NCBI GenBank assembly: GCA_019095985.1
Contig: CM032660.1
Location: 42,647,815 to 42,711,814 of the forward strand
Direction of reading: 5' to 3'
Origin: Streblospio benedicti
Lineage: Eukaryota; Annelida; Polychaeta; Spionida; Spionidae
DNA: 64,000 bases
Shown: positions 1 through 13,545 of the stretch, piece by piece
How the letters are laid out: each line of letters begins with the position of its first letter
Numbering within the stretch: the first letter of the stretch is position 1
The notes under the pieces: model-generated
What the model was told of the DNA's origin: nothing
What the model saw: the letters and a program-made list of their open reading frames with translations, nothing else
The model's database searches: none
Position numbers and translations under genes: made by a program

Positions 1-2657
1 ATGATGCCAAGGTCAAGTCAGAAATTGGGTCAGGTCACCAGTGTGTCATCTACAGTGTAAATAGACCAATATTGCCAAAGTTCCAAAGTATGTTTGAAAA
101 GCACATTTAATGCACAATGAATGTAACTATCACTGAGTATTATTGAGTAATGAATGAGCAATGTCGTTCTCGCACACTAATGAAGGCAAACTTGGAGTTG
201 TTCCTTATTTATGCAACGTTACACAAACAAATAATCATGCATTTTTAAATCTATGTAATTAGGAGTCCTACCTGATTGTATGTAAGCCAAATTAGGAACT
301 CTTGGGGGGAAATCGAACTTTTTTGGTTACAAAATAGATGGGCTTGTCTTGTGTCCATAGATCACAATTTTCAACTGTCTCCCTGTTGTAGGTAAAAAGT
401 TGCTTGAAAATGGCCACTTTTAACCCATTTGTCGTCCTCGTGAGGACCACGTTTTGCCGCACCAAGTGCGAATCTGTGGTCGTCGTCCTCGGAGAGCGAT
501 CTGTAGTTTGCTGCTGCCACCGAGATTTTCCACGTGCCGGGTTTGCCCGAGAGAGGCGCGAGATTTACAGTACATGAGATTGGAGCCTGATAAACCGCCA
601 CCTCGGAGAATACAGGACGGGTTGGTGTTGTGAAAGAGACAGGGGGATTTCTGCCTATGCCTGACACATTCATGGGAAGACACATGGGCTTTTGTGTTGA
701 AACTTTGCCAATTTGTGTGGCAGGCTTTGTGTGAAAAGGTTTACATTGACATTTCAAATGTTTACTTATTTGATGTGTATTTTTGACAGTGTGCCTTAAG
801 TGAGAATGGGCGCTGCAACTGATATTCATTGCGCCTTAGCGGTTTTTAATCTTACTTTTAAAACTGTCATTTTCAACATGGTGTTTTAAGTAGAGCAAGT
901 CATGTTTTAAAGACTGAGTCAAAACAACTTTGTTTTCCACTCTCATACAGTCCACCAAATCACTGGCATTTCCTTTCAACAATATATGTATTGAATTGAT
1001 TCCATTACGAAAGGAGTTCGTCAGTAATGATTTCTTTTTAGGACATTAGGACATTGAAAGGGCCATTTATTAGTAGATCTTGTTCCCGGTTAGAACGAGT
1101 GAGGGAAACCACATGGCACATGATTGCTGTCCCTTCTCTCATCAATGTCACATTCTACACCTTTTGTGTCTGCCAATAACATTGGATATACAACGTTCAC
1201 TCTCAGAATTTGTTTGAAAAAATTACAACATCGTTCACTGCCCCAAAAAGAGCGATCTTATGTCCACAATAAGCGTTTCAACCCGGGCCGAGTCTGATAC
1301 CAAGGAAAAAGGCTAATGAAATTAGAGGCTCATTCTGCTGAGGCGGGGGCTCACGATGGGGACTCGCGGTGCATACAGAGTGTGCATACAGTGGAACCTC
1401 ACTATCAGGACAACTCACAGACTGGCTTCAAGTGGTCGCATTAGACAGGTGGTCCCCTTATGGAGGTTAATATTTATCTCAGTGTCAATAGCCCAGTTAG
1501 TATTACCTCTATATGAAGACTGCTAGCTTCAAGTGGTCTAATAGAGAGGTGGTCTCTGTGGAGGTTCGAGTTGAATGCTCTCTACATTGAGGTTTTGGAT
1601 TTCAAATTAAAGGTCTCTTACAAAGTAGATAAACCCTCAGTCACTATGACACCAGGTCATTGGTACCCACTGTGTTCCTACATTGGCTTACTCCCTGGGG
1701 CGGGTTCAGTGCATTGTGGTGACCATTTCGACAGTGAATTGTAAATGTGCCTATTTGCAGTAGCAATTCACTGTTATCATGCTCTAGTGACTACATTCAC
1801 ACCAGGTTATTGGCATCTTTATCACACTATATCTTTCTCAACTCCCGGGGAGCATACAGCACATCGCTACCCTAGCACAGAGATGCTCATCACTCACACT
1901 AGCCTGACCTGTACCTTTTTGACGTGTAGGCACCACAGTTTGTACCAGCATTCACTTATACTATCTGCGTATAGGGCACGGTTCTATAGTGTATGTAAGC
2001 CTGTTGTTTTCAAGTTCCATGGATTATTTCATATTTAATCACTAGTAAAGGCTTTTGAAGTCAATTATTCAGTCAATCACTTAAAGGCTTCTGGGCAAGT
2101 ATCCGCACTGTAGCCATAAGAGCATTACGATGGCCGAGACGACGTAGCAATGAATACACACCGTGTAGCGGAGAAGAGAATGCTGCCCAAAAGGCGGCGA
2201 GAAATGAGTTTTCTGACACTTACAGCTTTTCTTTATGCACCACAAATTAGATTTTACGGTTATTGGAAGAGAATTTGCCATTCGGTATAGAGACGGTGAC
2301 AATGCGGGTTTGTTCTCTGTGGATGTAGCAGCGGCTACAGTCCGTTTCACGAGTGCTTGCAGAAATGTCAATGTCCGTCAGTTTAGAGTCGGTCTCGTGT
2401 TTTTGTGGTTCTCTGGACTTTGTGCATTTATGTCTGATTCATGTAGAAAATGACCTTTTATGATTTCTACTCCCTGGGGAGTATGTGATTTTCATTACCA
2501 TAATAAGTGCATGTCGTTTTTTACGTTGTCATTACAAAACTTTCTGGTTTTCAGGTCACACAAGAAACCATTATTGTGTGTAGAAAGTTAACTCAACATC
2601 TGTCGACTCTTTCTTAAAAGAAAGCATTATTTTCATTATGTACATATCTAGTGATTT
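1..2657. other. Left region without a firm gene
   Basis: Apart from the 371-829 ORF, nothing firm is seen. At 1390-1600 there is an imperfect repeat (AGTGGTC, GAGGTTC) like transposon-end repeats elsewhere in the window. A 72-codon plus ORF at 2235-2453 reads FTVIGREFAIRYRDGDNAGL but has no clear splice sites. Confidence 0.4.
371..829 (-). CDS. Hypothetical ORF, 152 codons
   Basis: An open frame with locally raised GC. The best-looking part reads VSFTTPTRPVFSEVAVYQAP and then LAPLSGKPGTWKISVAAANY, and the end is charged (SEDDDHRFALGAAKRG). No domain is recognised and no splice partners are found. It may be an exon of a gene left of the window or a chance ORF. Confidence 0.25.
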   Translation of the reverse strand: MNISCSAHSHLRHTVKNTHQISKHLKCQCKPFHTKPATQIGKVSTQKPMCLPMNVSGIGRNPPVSFTTPTRPVFSEVAVYQAPISCTVNLAPLSGKPGTWKISVAAANYRSLSEDDDHRFALGAAKRGPHEDDKWVKSGHFQATFYLQQGDS

Positions 2658-2757
2658 NNNNNNNNNNNNNNNNNNNNNNNNNNNNNNNNNNNNNNNNNNN
2701 NNNNNNNNNNNNNNNNNNNNNNNNNNNNNNNNNNNNNNNNNNNNNNNNNNNNNNNNN
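2658..2757. other. Assembly gap 1 (100 N)
   Basis: A run of exactly 100 N, so its true size is unknown. Flanks are AT-rich with no recognised gene. Confidence 0.99.
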
Positions 2758-3131
2758 AAAATTTGTAACTTATTACGTTGTATCACATTTCACATACTCG
2801 CATTATCTTTTCCTGTAATTTTCTTGTATATTCTAGATCATTGTATTATTCTTTTAAAAGAAAACAATCTCCCACTATGACTATGGTAACTTGGACATGT
2901 TTGAGTTATGAAGTGAAGTAAACAAAACTGATTTCCACTCAATTTATGGTTTTTATTGTTTATTCAATTTTCTTGACAAGTATCTTTAGCTTCCACTTCT
3001 TATAATTTCCTTGCAAGGAATTTACACATTGCTTCTATTCAGAAAAAAATGTGAAGACCAAAGTCATAAAATCATGGAAAATGTTTATAAACAGTGAAAA
3101 ATAACAATTACTTATTTTGCACTTACCTCAC

Positions 3132-3172
3132 CTCGAAGGTAGGTCGTCGCCCAAGTTCGAATGTTTCTTGCT
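3132..3172 (-). pseudogene. Gamma exon, truncated copy 1
   Basis: 41-base gamma core, reading SKKHSNLGDDLPSR, after tttgcttgcag and before gtgagg. The transmembrane part is missing, as in copy 2 and in the plus-strand copy. Confidence 0.35.
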
Positions 3173-3915
3173 CTGCAAGCAAAGCAATAAGCATCATAGA
3201 CTTTTAGGTGAATAATGTGTGGTGTCAGTCTGCATATCAAATTATATGTTGTCAAATAATGTGCATGATATATGTCTTAAGTCAGTGTTCGATTTCCAAG
3301 TTGCAGGCCAGCCTTTCTGTTACATATTTTGTACATTTTAGATGTAAACTAGGATCTTGATCCTGTACTGTTCTGCTGTCAATCCCCGTCTGATGCTGGA
3401 ATATCTTGGCATTGTATCACTCCCCTGCTGGAACATACATCAGCTAATTCATAGTGTTCTAGATTGATTTTATGAACAACTATAAATTTATGAATCTGTC
3501 ACACAAATATTATAAAGTTCTGTAACCATTCTTTAAAGTGTGTTTGATTTTTTCTATGAGAATATAAATATCTCGATATACACAAGATGACATGATACTA
3601 GATTAGGTACATAACCAAAGGTCATCTTAAAGCTTGCTGAATGATACAAATTACGTCTAAAAGCCTATGAACTATTGCCAAACATTCTGCATATTTATGT
3701 GTTCAAAATAAACGAAATATTCTAATTTTCAACAGCAATAATAAATCAATGATTTAACATGTAAAGTGAACAAAGAGTTCCAAGTGATTTCATTCTTAAG
3801 TGCACCATGAAGTGATGTTTTATTCGTTGACATATGTGCTTTGCATGTTTTGACAGGATTCATGTCTAAGAAATATATAAAAAAATCTGTTTCTGAAAAC
3901 TGTGCATATACTTAC

Positions 3916-4000
3916 CATCCACTGTCTACACCGTCCTCGTCAGTGATCGTCGACGCCTCCACAGAGATGGATTGTAGTGTCTCATTGTTTTTGGCCTTAG
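3916..4000 (-). CDS. Beta exon, copy 1
   Basis: 85 bases between tttgttgcag and gtaagtat, with exon sequence as in the 7.5-kb copy. It lies in a further partial duplicate of the array with no alpha or delta exon nearby, so it is probably not expressed as a full gene. Confidence 0.35.
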
Positions 4001-5574
4001 CTGCAACAAACAGATAATACGGCTCAAACAGCAACATCTACAGGTTTAGCCACGTTATCATTATTAACATTATCAAAAGCTATACATAGGCCAAGTTTAT
4101 AATACGCATATACTTTGCTTCTGTAGTAGACTGGCGTAAACATTAGCAAAAATAGTTTTTTACAGATTTTGACTTCATAACTGGTTACTAACATTATGAG
4201 CATATTGCAGATTTTAATGCTTAATTTATTACTTTAAATTAGTGTGTGTCAGGTGGATGCTGTGCTAGAATGATTATGAGTCCGACAAGAATATATTTCT
4301 ATCTTAGATTTATGTCTTAGCACACAGGCGTGTGTCAAAATGGTGGAAACCATTCATGCATGTAGTGAAACCTCAGGTGAAACCTGTTGACATAGACACC
4401 TCCCTTTTTAGGACACTTGCCTTATGAGGACAATTTCCACTTCTCTTTTGCTATATATCATACAAAAAGTGCACCTCTTACGAACACCTGTCTTTTGTGG
4501 ACATGTTTCACTTGTTCTTTTTCCCCTATACATATAGCATATATAAAGTGAGCCTCTCTTTTAAGAGGAGGGGGGTATATAGCCCTGATGAAAATCCAAT
4601 CACCAACATTTTTTCCCTAAATCACCAGTCACCAATAAATACATTTTATTGTCTTTCCTGTCAATAATCAAAATTTTTAACTGATTACATTGAATCACAT
4701 TTCACACACTTAAATATAGTCAAGTCACAATTCACGCTCAAGATTTAGGGCAAATCATCAATCACAACCTTTGTAATGAGCAGATCACCAGTGACCAATT
4801 ATAGATTCCATCACATTTCATGCACTTAAATAAATACAGTTGACATTCATGGTCACTTCTTTTATTAGATCATCTCACATTTTCTTTTCCTGTAATTTTC
4901 TTTGTATATTCTAGATCATTGTTTATTCTGGAAAACAATCTCATTATGGTAGCTTGGACATTTTGACTTATGAAGTGAAGTAAACAAAACTGATTTCCAC
5001 CAATTTATGGTTTTTATTGTTTATTTGTTCATGCATCACTTTGATTCACTGCTAATTTGCAATTTTATATTCATTCAAATTAAAATGTGTAAAACAAAAC
5101 AATGGGCTTTTGGAAAAAATGTTTATAAAATATGAAAAAATGAAGTCACTTTAGAATTTACTGGAACTGATTGACACTGTCATCACACATCGTGTTTGAT
5201 TTATAAGAGATGAATTTTTTTGTATATTCTCAATCAACAGACAATTATTCTCATAAAGGGAAACAAATTTAGCCCCATTAGAATTATAAACCGTCATTGT
5301 TGTTCATGACCACAATTTGACTTATGAAACATAGGAGTCCAAAGTTCAAATACATAAACAAAACTGATTGCCACTTAATTTATGGTTTTTCTTCATAACA
5401 TTCAATTTTCTTGACAAGTATCTTTAATTTGCAATTTTATAATTTCTTGCAAATAATTTTACACATTGCTTCTATTCAATAGAAAATGTGAAAACCAAAG
5501 TCACAAAATTGTGGAAAATGTTTATAAACAGAAAAAAATGACACTTACTTATTTTCACTTACCTCAGAGACTGA

Positions 5575-5656
5575 AGATTATTGTCTACACTGTCATGCTC
5601 ATTGGTTATCAGTCCACAGAGATGGCTGGTAAGGCCTTTATTGTTTTTGGCCTTAG
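5575..5656 (-). pseudogene. Beta exon, degenerate copy
   Basis: The acceptor side (tttgttgcag then CTAAGGCCAAAAACAAT) is conserved. The rest has several substitutions and indels and the donor is lost. Confidence 0.4.
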
Positions 5657-6751
5657 CTGCAACAAACAGACAATACGGCTCATACAGCAGCGTCTACAGG
5701 TTTAGCCCCGTTAAATCATTTTTAACATTATCAAAAGCTATACATAGTTGCCAAGTTTAATAAATACATATATTCCTTGCTTGTGTAGTAGACTGGCATA
5801 AACATTAGCAAAAATAGTTTTTTACAGGTTTTGACTTCATAACTGGTTAAACATTAAAATTATGAGCATATTGCAGATTTTAATGATTAATTTATTACAT
5901 TAAATTAGTGTGTGTTGGGTGGATGCTGTGCTAGAAAGATAATGAGTCCGATGAGAATCTATTTCTATCTTAGATTTTTATTTCTATCTTAGATTTATGT
6001 CTTAGCACACAGGCGTGTGTCAAAAAATGGCGGAAACCGTTCATGCATGTAGTGAAACCTCAGGTGAAACCTGTTCATATAGACACCTCCCTTTTCAGGA
6101 CACTTGCCTTATGTGGACAATTTTCTCTTCTCTTTTGCTACATATCATACAAAAAGTGCACCTGGTACGAACACCTGTCTTTTGCGGACATGTTTCACTT
6201 GTTCTTTATCCCCAATACATATAGCATATATAAAGTGAGCCTCTCTTTTAAGAGGTGCTATATAGCCCTGATGAAAATCCAATCACCAACATTTTTTTCC
6301 CTAAATCACCAGTTACCAATAAATACATTTTATTGTCTTTCCTGTCAATAATCAAAATTTCAAAATTTTATTAAATTATTAAGTTGTATCACATTTCACA
6401 TACTTCACATTTATAAATTTTCCTGTAATTTTCCAATTATACATTCCATATTCTAGATCATTGTATTATTCTTATGAAGGAAAACAATCTCCCAGTACGA
6501 TTATGGTAGCTTGGACGTGTTTGAGTTATGAAGTGAAGTAAACAAAACTGATTTCCACTCAATTTATGGTTTTTATCGTTTATTCAATTTTCTTGACAAG
6601 TATCTTTAATTCACACTTCTTATAATTTCCTTGCAAGGAATTTACACATTGCTTCTATTCAGTAGAAAATGCAAAAACCAAAGTCATAAAATTATGGAAA
6701 ATGTTTATTAACAGTGAAAAATAAAAATTATTCATTTTGCACTTAGCTCAC

Positions 6752-6792
6752 CTCGAAGGTATGTCGTCGCCCAAGTTTGAATGTTTCTTGCT
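6752..6792 (-). pseudogene. Gamma exon, truncated copy 2
   Basis: 41-base gamma core after tttgcttgcag. The upstream transmembrane part is replaced by unrelated sequence, and the donor is altered to gtgagc. Confidence 0.35.
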
Positions 6793-7536
6793 CTGCAAGC
6801 AAAGCAATAAGCATCATAGACTTTTAGTTGAATAATGTGTGGTGCCAGTCTTCATATCAAATTGTATGCTGTCAAATAATGTGCATGATATATGTCTCAA
6901 GTCAGTGTTCGATTCTTGAGTTGCAGGCCGGCCTTTCTGTTACATATCTTGTACATTTTTAGATGTAAACTAGGATCTTGATCCTGTAGTGTTCTGCTGT
7001 CAATCCCCGTCTGATGCTGGAATATCTTGGCGTTGTATCATTCCCCTGCTGGAACATACATCAGCTAATTCATAGTGTTCTAGTTTGATTTTATGAACAG
7101 CTATAAATTTATGAATATGTCACACAAATATTATAAAGTTCTGCAATCACTCTTCAAAGTGTGTTTGATTTTATCTATCAAAATATAAATATCTCGATAT
7201 ACACAAGATGACATGATACTAGATTAGGTACATAACCAAAGGTCATCTTAAAGCTTGCTGAATGATACAAATTACGTCTAAAAGCCTATGAACTATTGCC
7301 AAACATTCTGCATATTTATGTGTTCAAAATAAACGAAATATTCTAATTTTCAACAGCAATAATAAATCAATGATTTAACATGTAAAGTGAACAAAGAGTT
7401 CCAAGTGATTTCATTCTTAAGTGCACCATGAAGTGATGTTTGATTCGTTGACATATGTGCTTTGCATGTTTTGACAGGATTCATGTCTAAGAAATATATA
7501 AAAAAATCTGTTTCTGAAAACTGTGCATATACTTAC

Positions 7537-7621
7537 CATCCACTGTCTACACCGTCCTCGTCAGTGATCGTCGACGCCTCCACAGAGATGGATTGTAGTG
7601 TCTCATTGTTTTTGGCCTTAG
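7537..7621 (-). CDS. Beta exon, copy 2
   Basis: 85 bases between tttgttgcag and gtaagt. Its exon sequence is the same as the 3916-4000 copy. One frame gives ETLQSISVEASTITDEDGVD; phase 0 gives LRPKTMRHYNPSLWRRRRSL then a stop. Confidence 0.4.
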
Positions 7622-7958
7622 CTGCAACAAACAGATAATACGGCTCATACAGCATGGTCTACAGGTTTAGCCACGTTATCCTGTAGTGTTCTGCTGTCAA
7701 TCCCCGTCTGATGCTGGAATATCTTGGCATTGTATCATTCCCCTGCTGGAACATACATCAGCTAATTCATAGTGTTCTAGTTTGATTTTATGAACAACTA
7801 TAAATCTATGAATCTGTCACACAAATATTATGAAGTTCTGTAATCATTCTTCAAAGTGTGTTTGATTTTTTCTATGAGAATATAAATATCTTGATATACA
7901 CAAAATGACATGATCCTAGATTAGGTACATAACCATAAATTATATTGTTCATTCCTAC

Positions 7959-8143
7959 CTTAGGTGTGCTATCCTCAATCAACAGGTTTTCTTCTTCTGT
8001 ATCTTCATTTTCTGTTGTTGATGCATCAACACTTATGCCTTCATCATCTCGTGGAATGGGCTTCGTCTTTCTTCTACCTCTTCGTTCAGCGATCGAATTA
8101 TCCAGATCTTTGGATCCCGATAAAGAATTTCTCTTTCTGATTC
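7959..8143 (-). CDS. Alpha exon, copy 1
   Basis: 185 bases, open and nearly identical to the 16285-16469 copy, with intact splice borders. It encodes the same basic-to-acidic segment (RRGRRKTKPIPRDDEGISVD). It is conserved although the neighbouring delta exons are broken. Confidence 0.45.
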
Positions 8144-10060
8144 CTATAATTCCCAAGTATCATATGCACATCATGTCTATATCCTTTCTAAAATATAAGT
8201 TTCATTGAATATTAATCCGATGCACAATCACATGTGCATGAATTGAAATACAAGATATTTGTAAGAGAAAATATGGTTTAATGTGTTTTTAGTTTTTTTA
8301 TCAGAGTTAACAAAGTCATTGTAACAGAAATGTCAGTTTTGAAAAGATCAATACATCCCGTGCACTTTTTCAATGCCTGGTACTTGCTCTCCACTATTTT
8401 TACCTTTCCCAACTGTTACATGTACATACGTGTGGCTCTTACCTTTGCAACGTACAATTCACGTGGACGCGCGATCCTAGTGGATCGACATCACTCATTG
8501 ATTGGTGCTTACTATTGTTCCTTTTCCATTTTGTCCCGTTTGAGCCTATTATTATATACATACAGCACATGTGAAATTCAGACAACAATGGTAGTGATTT
8601 TATTCTTTTAAACGCAGGGGATTAGCAAAATGTTATAATCCATCAACTCAACGAACTATTCTACAGTAAAACGCCAGTATCTAGTTTGAAATAGTATATG
8701 CAACTGATAAACAAATTTTTCATAATAATTAAGTTGATTTTATAGCAGCATTGTAAAGGAATACAATTATTACATGTAGGTTGAAAAGACATGGATACCC
8801 CCCCCCCACGCCTTAATTGTGGCTAGCCTGGTGACAAAGCCACTCAAGCATAACACAGGGGATTAGCAATTTTTTTATGAAAATATGTTTTATTCACATT
8901 ACCCCTTTTCTAATGCATTTCAATATATAAAGCCAGATTCTCAAGATCATTGCATAAACAAACAACATTGTGTAAATCTTTTGATAATTATTGAATTTTC
9001 AATAATGTGTAAAATGAGTAACATCATAAATCAAATAATATTTGCTCAAGAATCTGAAACATGATATAATCTAGTAGAATAATCCAATAATGATATAAAC
9101 TTATAAGTAAAAAGATTATACAATGGTGAATGGGCCTGCCATCTAGAATTTGTAAGATGATACAATATAGGTGTGCTTGATTTTGGTAATTTTTGTTAAA
9201 GAAAATATGATTAAATGTGTTTTTAGTTTTTTATCAGAGTTAACAAAGTCATTGTAACAGAAATGTCAGTTTTGAAAAGATCAATACATCCCGTGGCCTT
9301 TTTCCACTATTTTACCTTTCCCAACTCCACTAATACGTGTGGCTCTTACCTTTGCAACGTACAATTCACGTGGACGCGCGATCCTAGTGGATCGACATCA
9401 CTCATTGATTGGTGCTTACTATTGTTCCTTTTCCATTTTGTCCCGTTTGAGCCTATTATTATATACATACAGCACATGTGAAATTCAGACAACAATGGTA
9501 GTGATTTTATTCTTTTAAACGCAGGGGATTAGCAAAATGTTATAATCCATCAACTCAACGAACTATTCTACAGTAAAACGCCAGTATCTAGTTTGAAATA
9601 GTATATGCAACTGATAAACAAATTTTTCATAATAATTAAGTTGATTTTATAGCAGCATTGTAAAGGATTACAATTATTACATGTAGGTTGAAAAGACATG
9701 GATACTGATTTGTAGTTGTATTTTTGCGCCACCCTGTAATGGTGGCAGCTTCAAACCTGTGAAATTTTGAAGAATTGTGATGTTCAATTTTTTTAGAAAT
9801 ATCATTGACACACCTCTAATTATCTGTCTTTATTATTGATTATATGTATGGTTTATAGATAAATAAATAACATATAATCTTAAGATAGGTAATTCTTTAT
9901 TACAGCTATACAACCCAATATTGTCTACAAAATTAAAAACTGACAAAGCAGCCTAACATAAACAAATCAATTCAAATTTTATTTTTTCAATATGGCTATA
10001 TAACCAAGTTTATTTGAGTAAAACTAATGATGGATTATCGTTTTAAAAATTCTACTTTAT

Positions 10061-11356
10061 CAGTGTTCGCTCTGGGCCGCGATTTTGCGACTTTTTCCAC
10101 ATAAAAATGCTGCTTGTCGCATTTCTAGACTATGGCCGCGACGTCTGTGTCGCAGTTTATTTGGTTTATTATCAGACTTCAAAATAAAATGAAATAGTTC
10201 TAATTCGAATCGTTCACAGGCGCGGCCATGTTTGTTTACATACGAAACCCCAATCGTAGTGCTGCCACCGGCACAAATTGCTGTGAAACGCATTCGATTT
10301 AGGCTACAATGCAACCAGCCTCTATATGGATAGTGGCTTTATAAATCTAACATTACGCTGCGTGCTTGATCGAGGCTGTGACCTGATTTCGACCAATGAA
10401 AGCCGTCATATGTCAATGCCGGTAAGGAACTGTCATGGCGATAAGTAGAGGCACATTTTTGTTCTGAAATCTCAATATTATGCGTCTCCCGTGCCTCATC
10501 TAATTATATCTTGTATTCGGATAACAAGAAAGGCGATTGGTAAACTGCTGATCAAATGTGGACGTCGGAGAATTAATATTGCCTACGAAACGATTCACAT
10601 TTCCATCGTACTTAGCAAAGATGAAAGATGAGTGGCTGACAGTTATTATTTGCTGGAGTTTATGGAGCAAAATATTTTGAGTAAATGTGTATTATTTTAA
10701 GAATATGATGATTTAGACTGTGTTTGTTTTGAAGCCGAAACCAAATGTTGCTATGATTAGTAGAAGCTCTGATAGTACGCACTTTAAAATATGGTGCTTG
10801 GTGTCCACCAAAGAAGTGTGACTGTGTGTGAGTTGCTCTTTGAACAGAAATAAAAATAGCTTATTACCGAGTGACACCACGACACTCCTGCTTACTATAT
10901 CATATGTCTGTAGTATCTTGAACTAATTATTGACATATCACAATATATGAGTAACACAGTATAGTTACTAAAAAATAACTAGATCTATAGTTTTGTCTAT
11001 AGATTGCGCTTTGGAGCCATGACCTATGTGGCTGGGTTTCATAATAATTGGCAATTTTTATTCATATACATGGCTGTAGCAGCCGGGCGGCCAGGGGGAC
11101 CATGCCCCCCCCCTCCAGGGTGGGTCCCAGAGTGACTGCATGCATTATGTGCAACCCCCGCCCACCATTTGAGATGGTAAAATAAAACATAATATACATT
11201 TTAGATGCTTCCATTAGTTTTTTAAATATATATGTAATTATGTCTCAATTTCTCAAAAGATTGCCACATTATGTCTCGTTTTTTTCTCATTTGTCTCAAA
11301 TTTATAAATTGGGTGAGACAGTGTCTCACTTTGACAAAATCCCAGAGCGAACACTG
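10061..11356. mobile_element. 1.3-kb DNA transposon with perfect 16-bp TIRs, present in only one duplicate
   Basis: The ends are CAGTGTTCGCTCTGGG and its exact reverse complement. CTTTAT is repeated on both sides (10055-10060 and 11357-11362). The homologous site near 18342-18350 is empty. There is no long transposase ORF; an 84-codon minus ORF at 10060-10314 overlaps the left end and is not recognised. It is non-autonomous. The CAGTG ends suggest hAT-like, but the 6-bp duplication is shorter than the 8 bp usual for hAT. Confidence 0.8.
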
Positions 11357-12479
11357 CTTTATATAATTCCAATGTTAAACCAAATAATAATAGTATGCCA
11401 AAAAAGCGGCAAGTATTAAATATAAATAGTTTAATTATAATAATATTAGACCCACAAAAAGTGGAATATCCAAACAAAACCCCCCACCCCCTCTCCTCTA
11501 AGTGGAATATTGTTCCACTTTTGACAAAATGTACATCATCCCTTATTCAACCCCACTCCCAGCTGAAGAATATAAAAGATGTGTATTTACATTTAAATAT
11601 CTTTATCATGAAATTGAAATAAGTGACGTTATATCTACTTGCTGCATTTTACACTTCTAACCCCTTAATTTTTCTCATTGCAGTTACCTACTCCTGTTGT
11701 TCCACTACTTTTGCTTGGATTAATCGTATTCATGTTCTTGTTATTTCTAACACGCCTACTTCTTTTATTAAATTATCTCACATTTTCTTTTCTTATAATT
11801 TTCTTGTATATTCTAGATCATTGTATGATTGTTGCAAGGGAAAACAATCTCCCAGTAGGATTATGGTAGCTTGGACGTGTTTGAGTTATGAAGTGAAGTG
11901 AACAAAACTGATTTTCACTCAATTTATGGTTTTTATTGTAGTTTTTTAACAAGTATCTTTAATTCTCACTTCTTCTTATAATTTCTTTGCAAGGAATCTA
12001 CACGCTGCTTTAGTAGCAAACGTGAAAACCAAAGTCACAAATTTATGGAAAGTATTTACTGTCAAAAATAACAATTTCTTATTTTGCACTTATCCCGAAG
12101 GTACGCTGTCGCCCAAGTTTGAACGTTTCTTGCTCTGCAAGCAAAGCAATAAGTGTGACACGGTGACCATGAGCCATGAAGGTCCAGATGATGGCGACCA
12201 CACACGCTCACCGACACGGACAGCTCAAGGTCAGGCAAGCTATGTTGTTGTTATATCTTGGGTTAAAACTACTGTTCAAAGAAGTACAGTAGAAATTTCA
12301 ATTGAACCACTTCTATATAGATACAACCTCTGTAATAAGACCAATTCTGAAGGTCCTAAGCATTCATTAGGATGCCATTAAGATGAACCTTCATAAGGAG
12401 AATACATCTCCATTGTATAATTGGAACCAGTCGCCTGCATGGTCTTGTTTACGTCATGACAATCTCATAGAACTGGATG

Positions 12480-12770
12480 ATGGGTGCGGGTTTATAAAGA
12501 AGTGGGATGTGGGGAAAAGAAAAAAAGAAATAGGGATGGGGGAAGGCTAAAAATAGGGATGTGGGAGACGGGGGCTAAAAAGAGGGATGTGGGATTCCAA
12601 AGGAGTGGGCTGTAGGAGAAAAGCCTAAAAAATAGTGGAGTGTCACTCTTTGGGGAAAACGCCTCAAAAGTGGGAAGTGGGGTATGGGAATAAGGCAAAG
12701 ATATCTTGGATGTGGGATTTCTTAACCCCTTATTACCCCACCCCGCCTGGATGATATGCAAGTTACCTGG
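12480..12770. repeat. Purine-rich GGGATGTGGG repeat
   Basis: Short irregular repeats of gggatgtggga and ctaaaaatag on the plus strand. The matching block is at 19940-20200. Copy 1 has an extra unit of about 30 bp. No gene is seen. Confidence 0.6.
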
Positions 12771-13545
12771 ACACTAATTGTGATGTGATATTTTCAGGGC
12801 AAGGAAACAATGAAGACATACTTCCTGATCAGGCTACATGCCTCTAGAATCTAGATCCAACACGGAACTATAACGTCCAATTCCTACAGCCATAACTGCT
12901 GCCGGCATGCATTAGAACCTCCTATGAGCAATATTTGCCTATTGGGACAACCTCAATAACAAACCAATATACAATGGACTTTCATAAAGAAACCATCGAC
13001 TCCATGGACACCACTTGAAGCATGACCCTTGGGTGGTCATTAGAGATGTTCTACTTAAATAGACCTAGCAACAAATGTCTATGCTATTTGCTGTGGCCTC
13101 AGTATTACAATGCTATTTGAATATAACAAGGGTATTTGTATCACATTCTCACTGGTGGTTTGTAGATATTATTGTTTTCTTCAATGTAAATTTTTCTTTA
13201 GTTTCGATATTTATTGTTGGAGTTGGAAATTACATTTTACTATATATACAAAAACGTTTCTGCAATAATTACCATGTGAAATGATAATTGAAATGTTAGA
13301 TAATATGATAAATTGGTAACTTTAATGTTGATTATGTGAAAACAACAAGTAAGTGTTATTACTTGGATAAAAAGATACTACATGTACATATAATGATATA
13401 TGGCAGAAGTCACATGATACAACATATGTAGTTCCACCGCTGGGTTACTATAAATCTAGAATATTTCGTGGCTATTAAATTTTGCGATTTTCATTCACAA
13501 CTTATTTTGTAACTATTTAATTTTGGTCCATCCTGGAATTATTTT

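Larger units (their letters stand above)
7537..12134 (-). pseudogene. Array copy 1 of the gamma-delta-alpha-beta exons, decayed
   Basis: Same exon order as the 15.9-19.6 kb copy: gamma 12095-12134 (donor lost, hydrophobic frame broken), delta 9350-9452 and 8443-8545 (both with early TAG and TAA), alpha 7959-8143 (intact) and beta 7537-7621 (splice sites intact). A 1.3-kb transposon lies between gamma and delta. Several lesions in independent exons make it a likely pseudogene. Confidence 0.5.

Noticed and set aside
2235-2453. Cadherin-like exon (FTVIGREFAIRYRDGDNAGL)
   Set aside because: Only a vague resemblance; no calcium-binding motif and no clear splice borders.
4320-4570. Gene exon in the GAAACCTG/GGACA blocks
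   Set aside because: These blocks recur at 6000-6250 and inverted at 29330-29540 with stops in all frames; they are repeat sequence.
12492-12761. 89-codon Pro/Ser/Phe-rich minus ORF
   Set aside because: Translation of the purine-rich GGGATGTGGG repeat.
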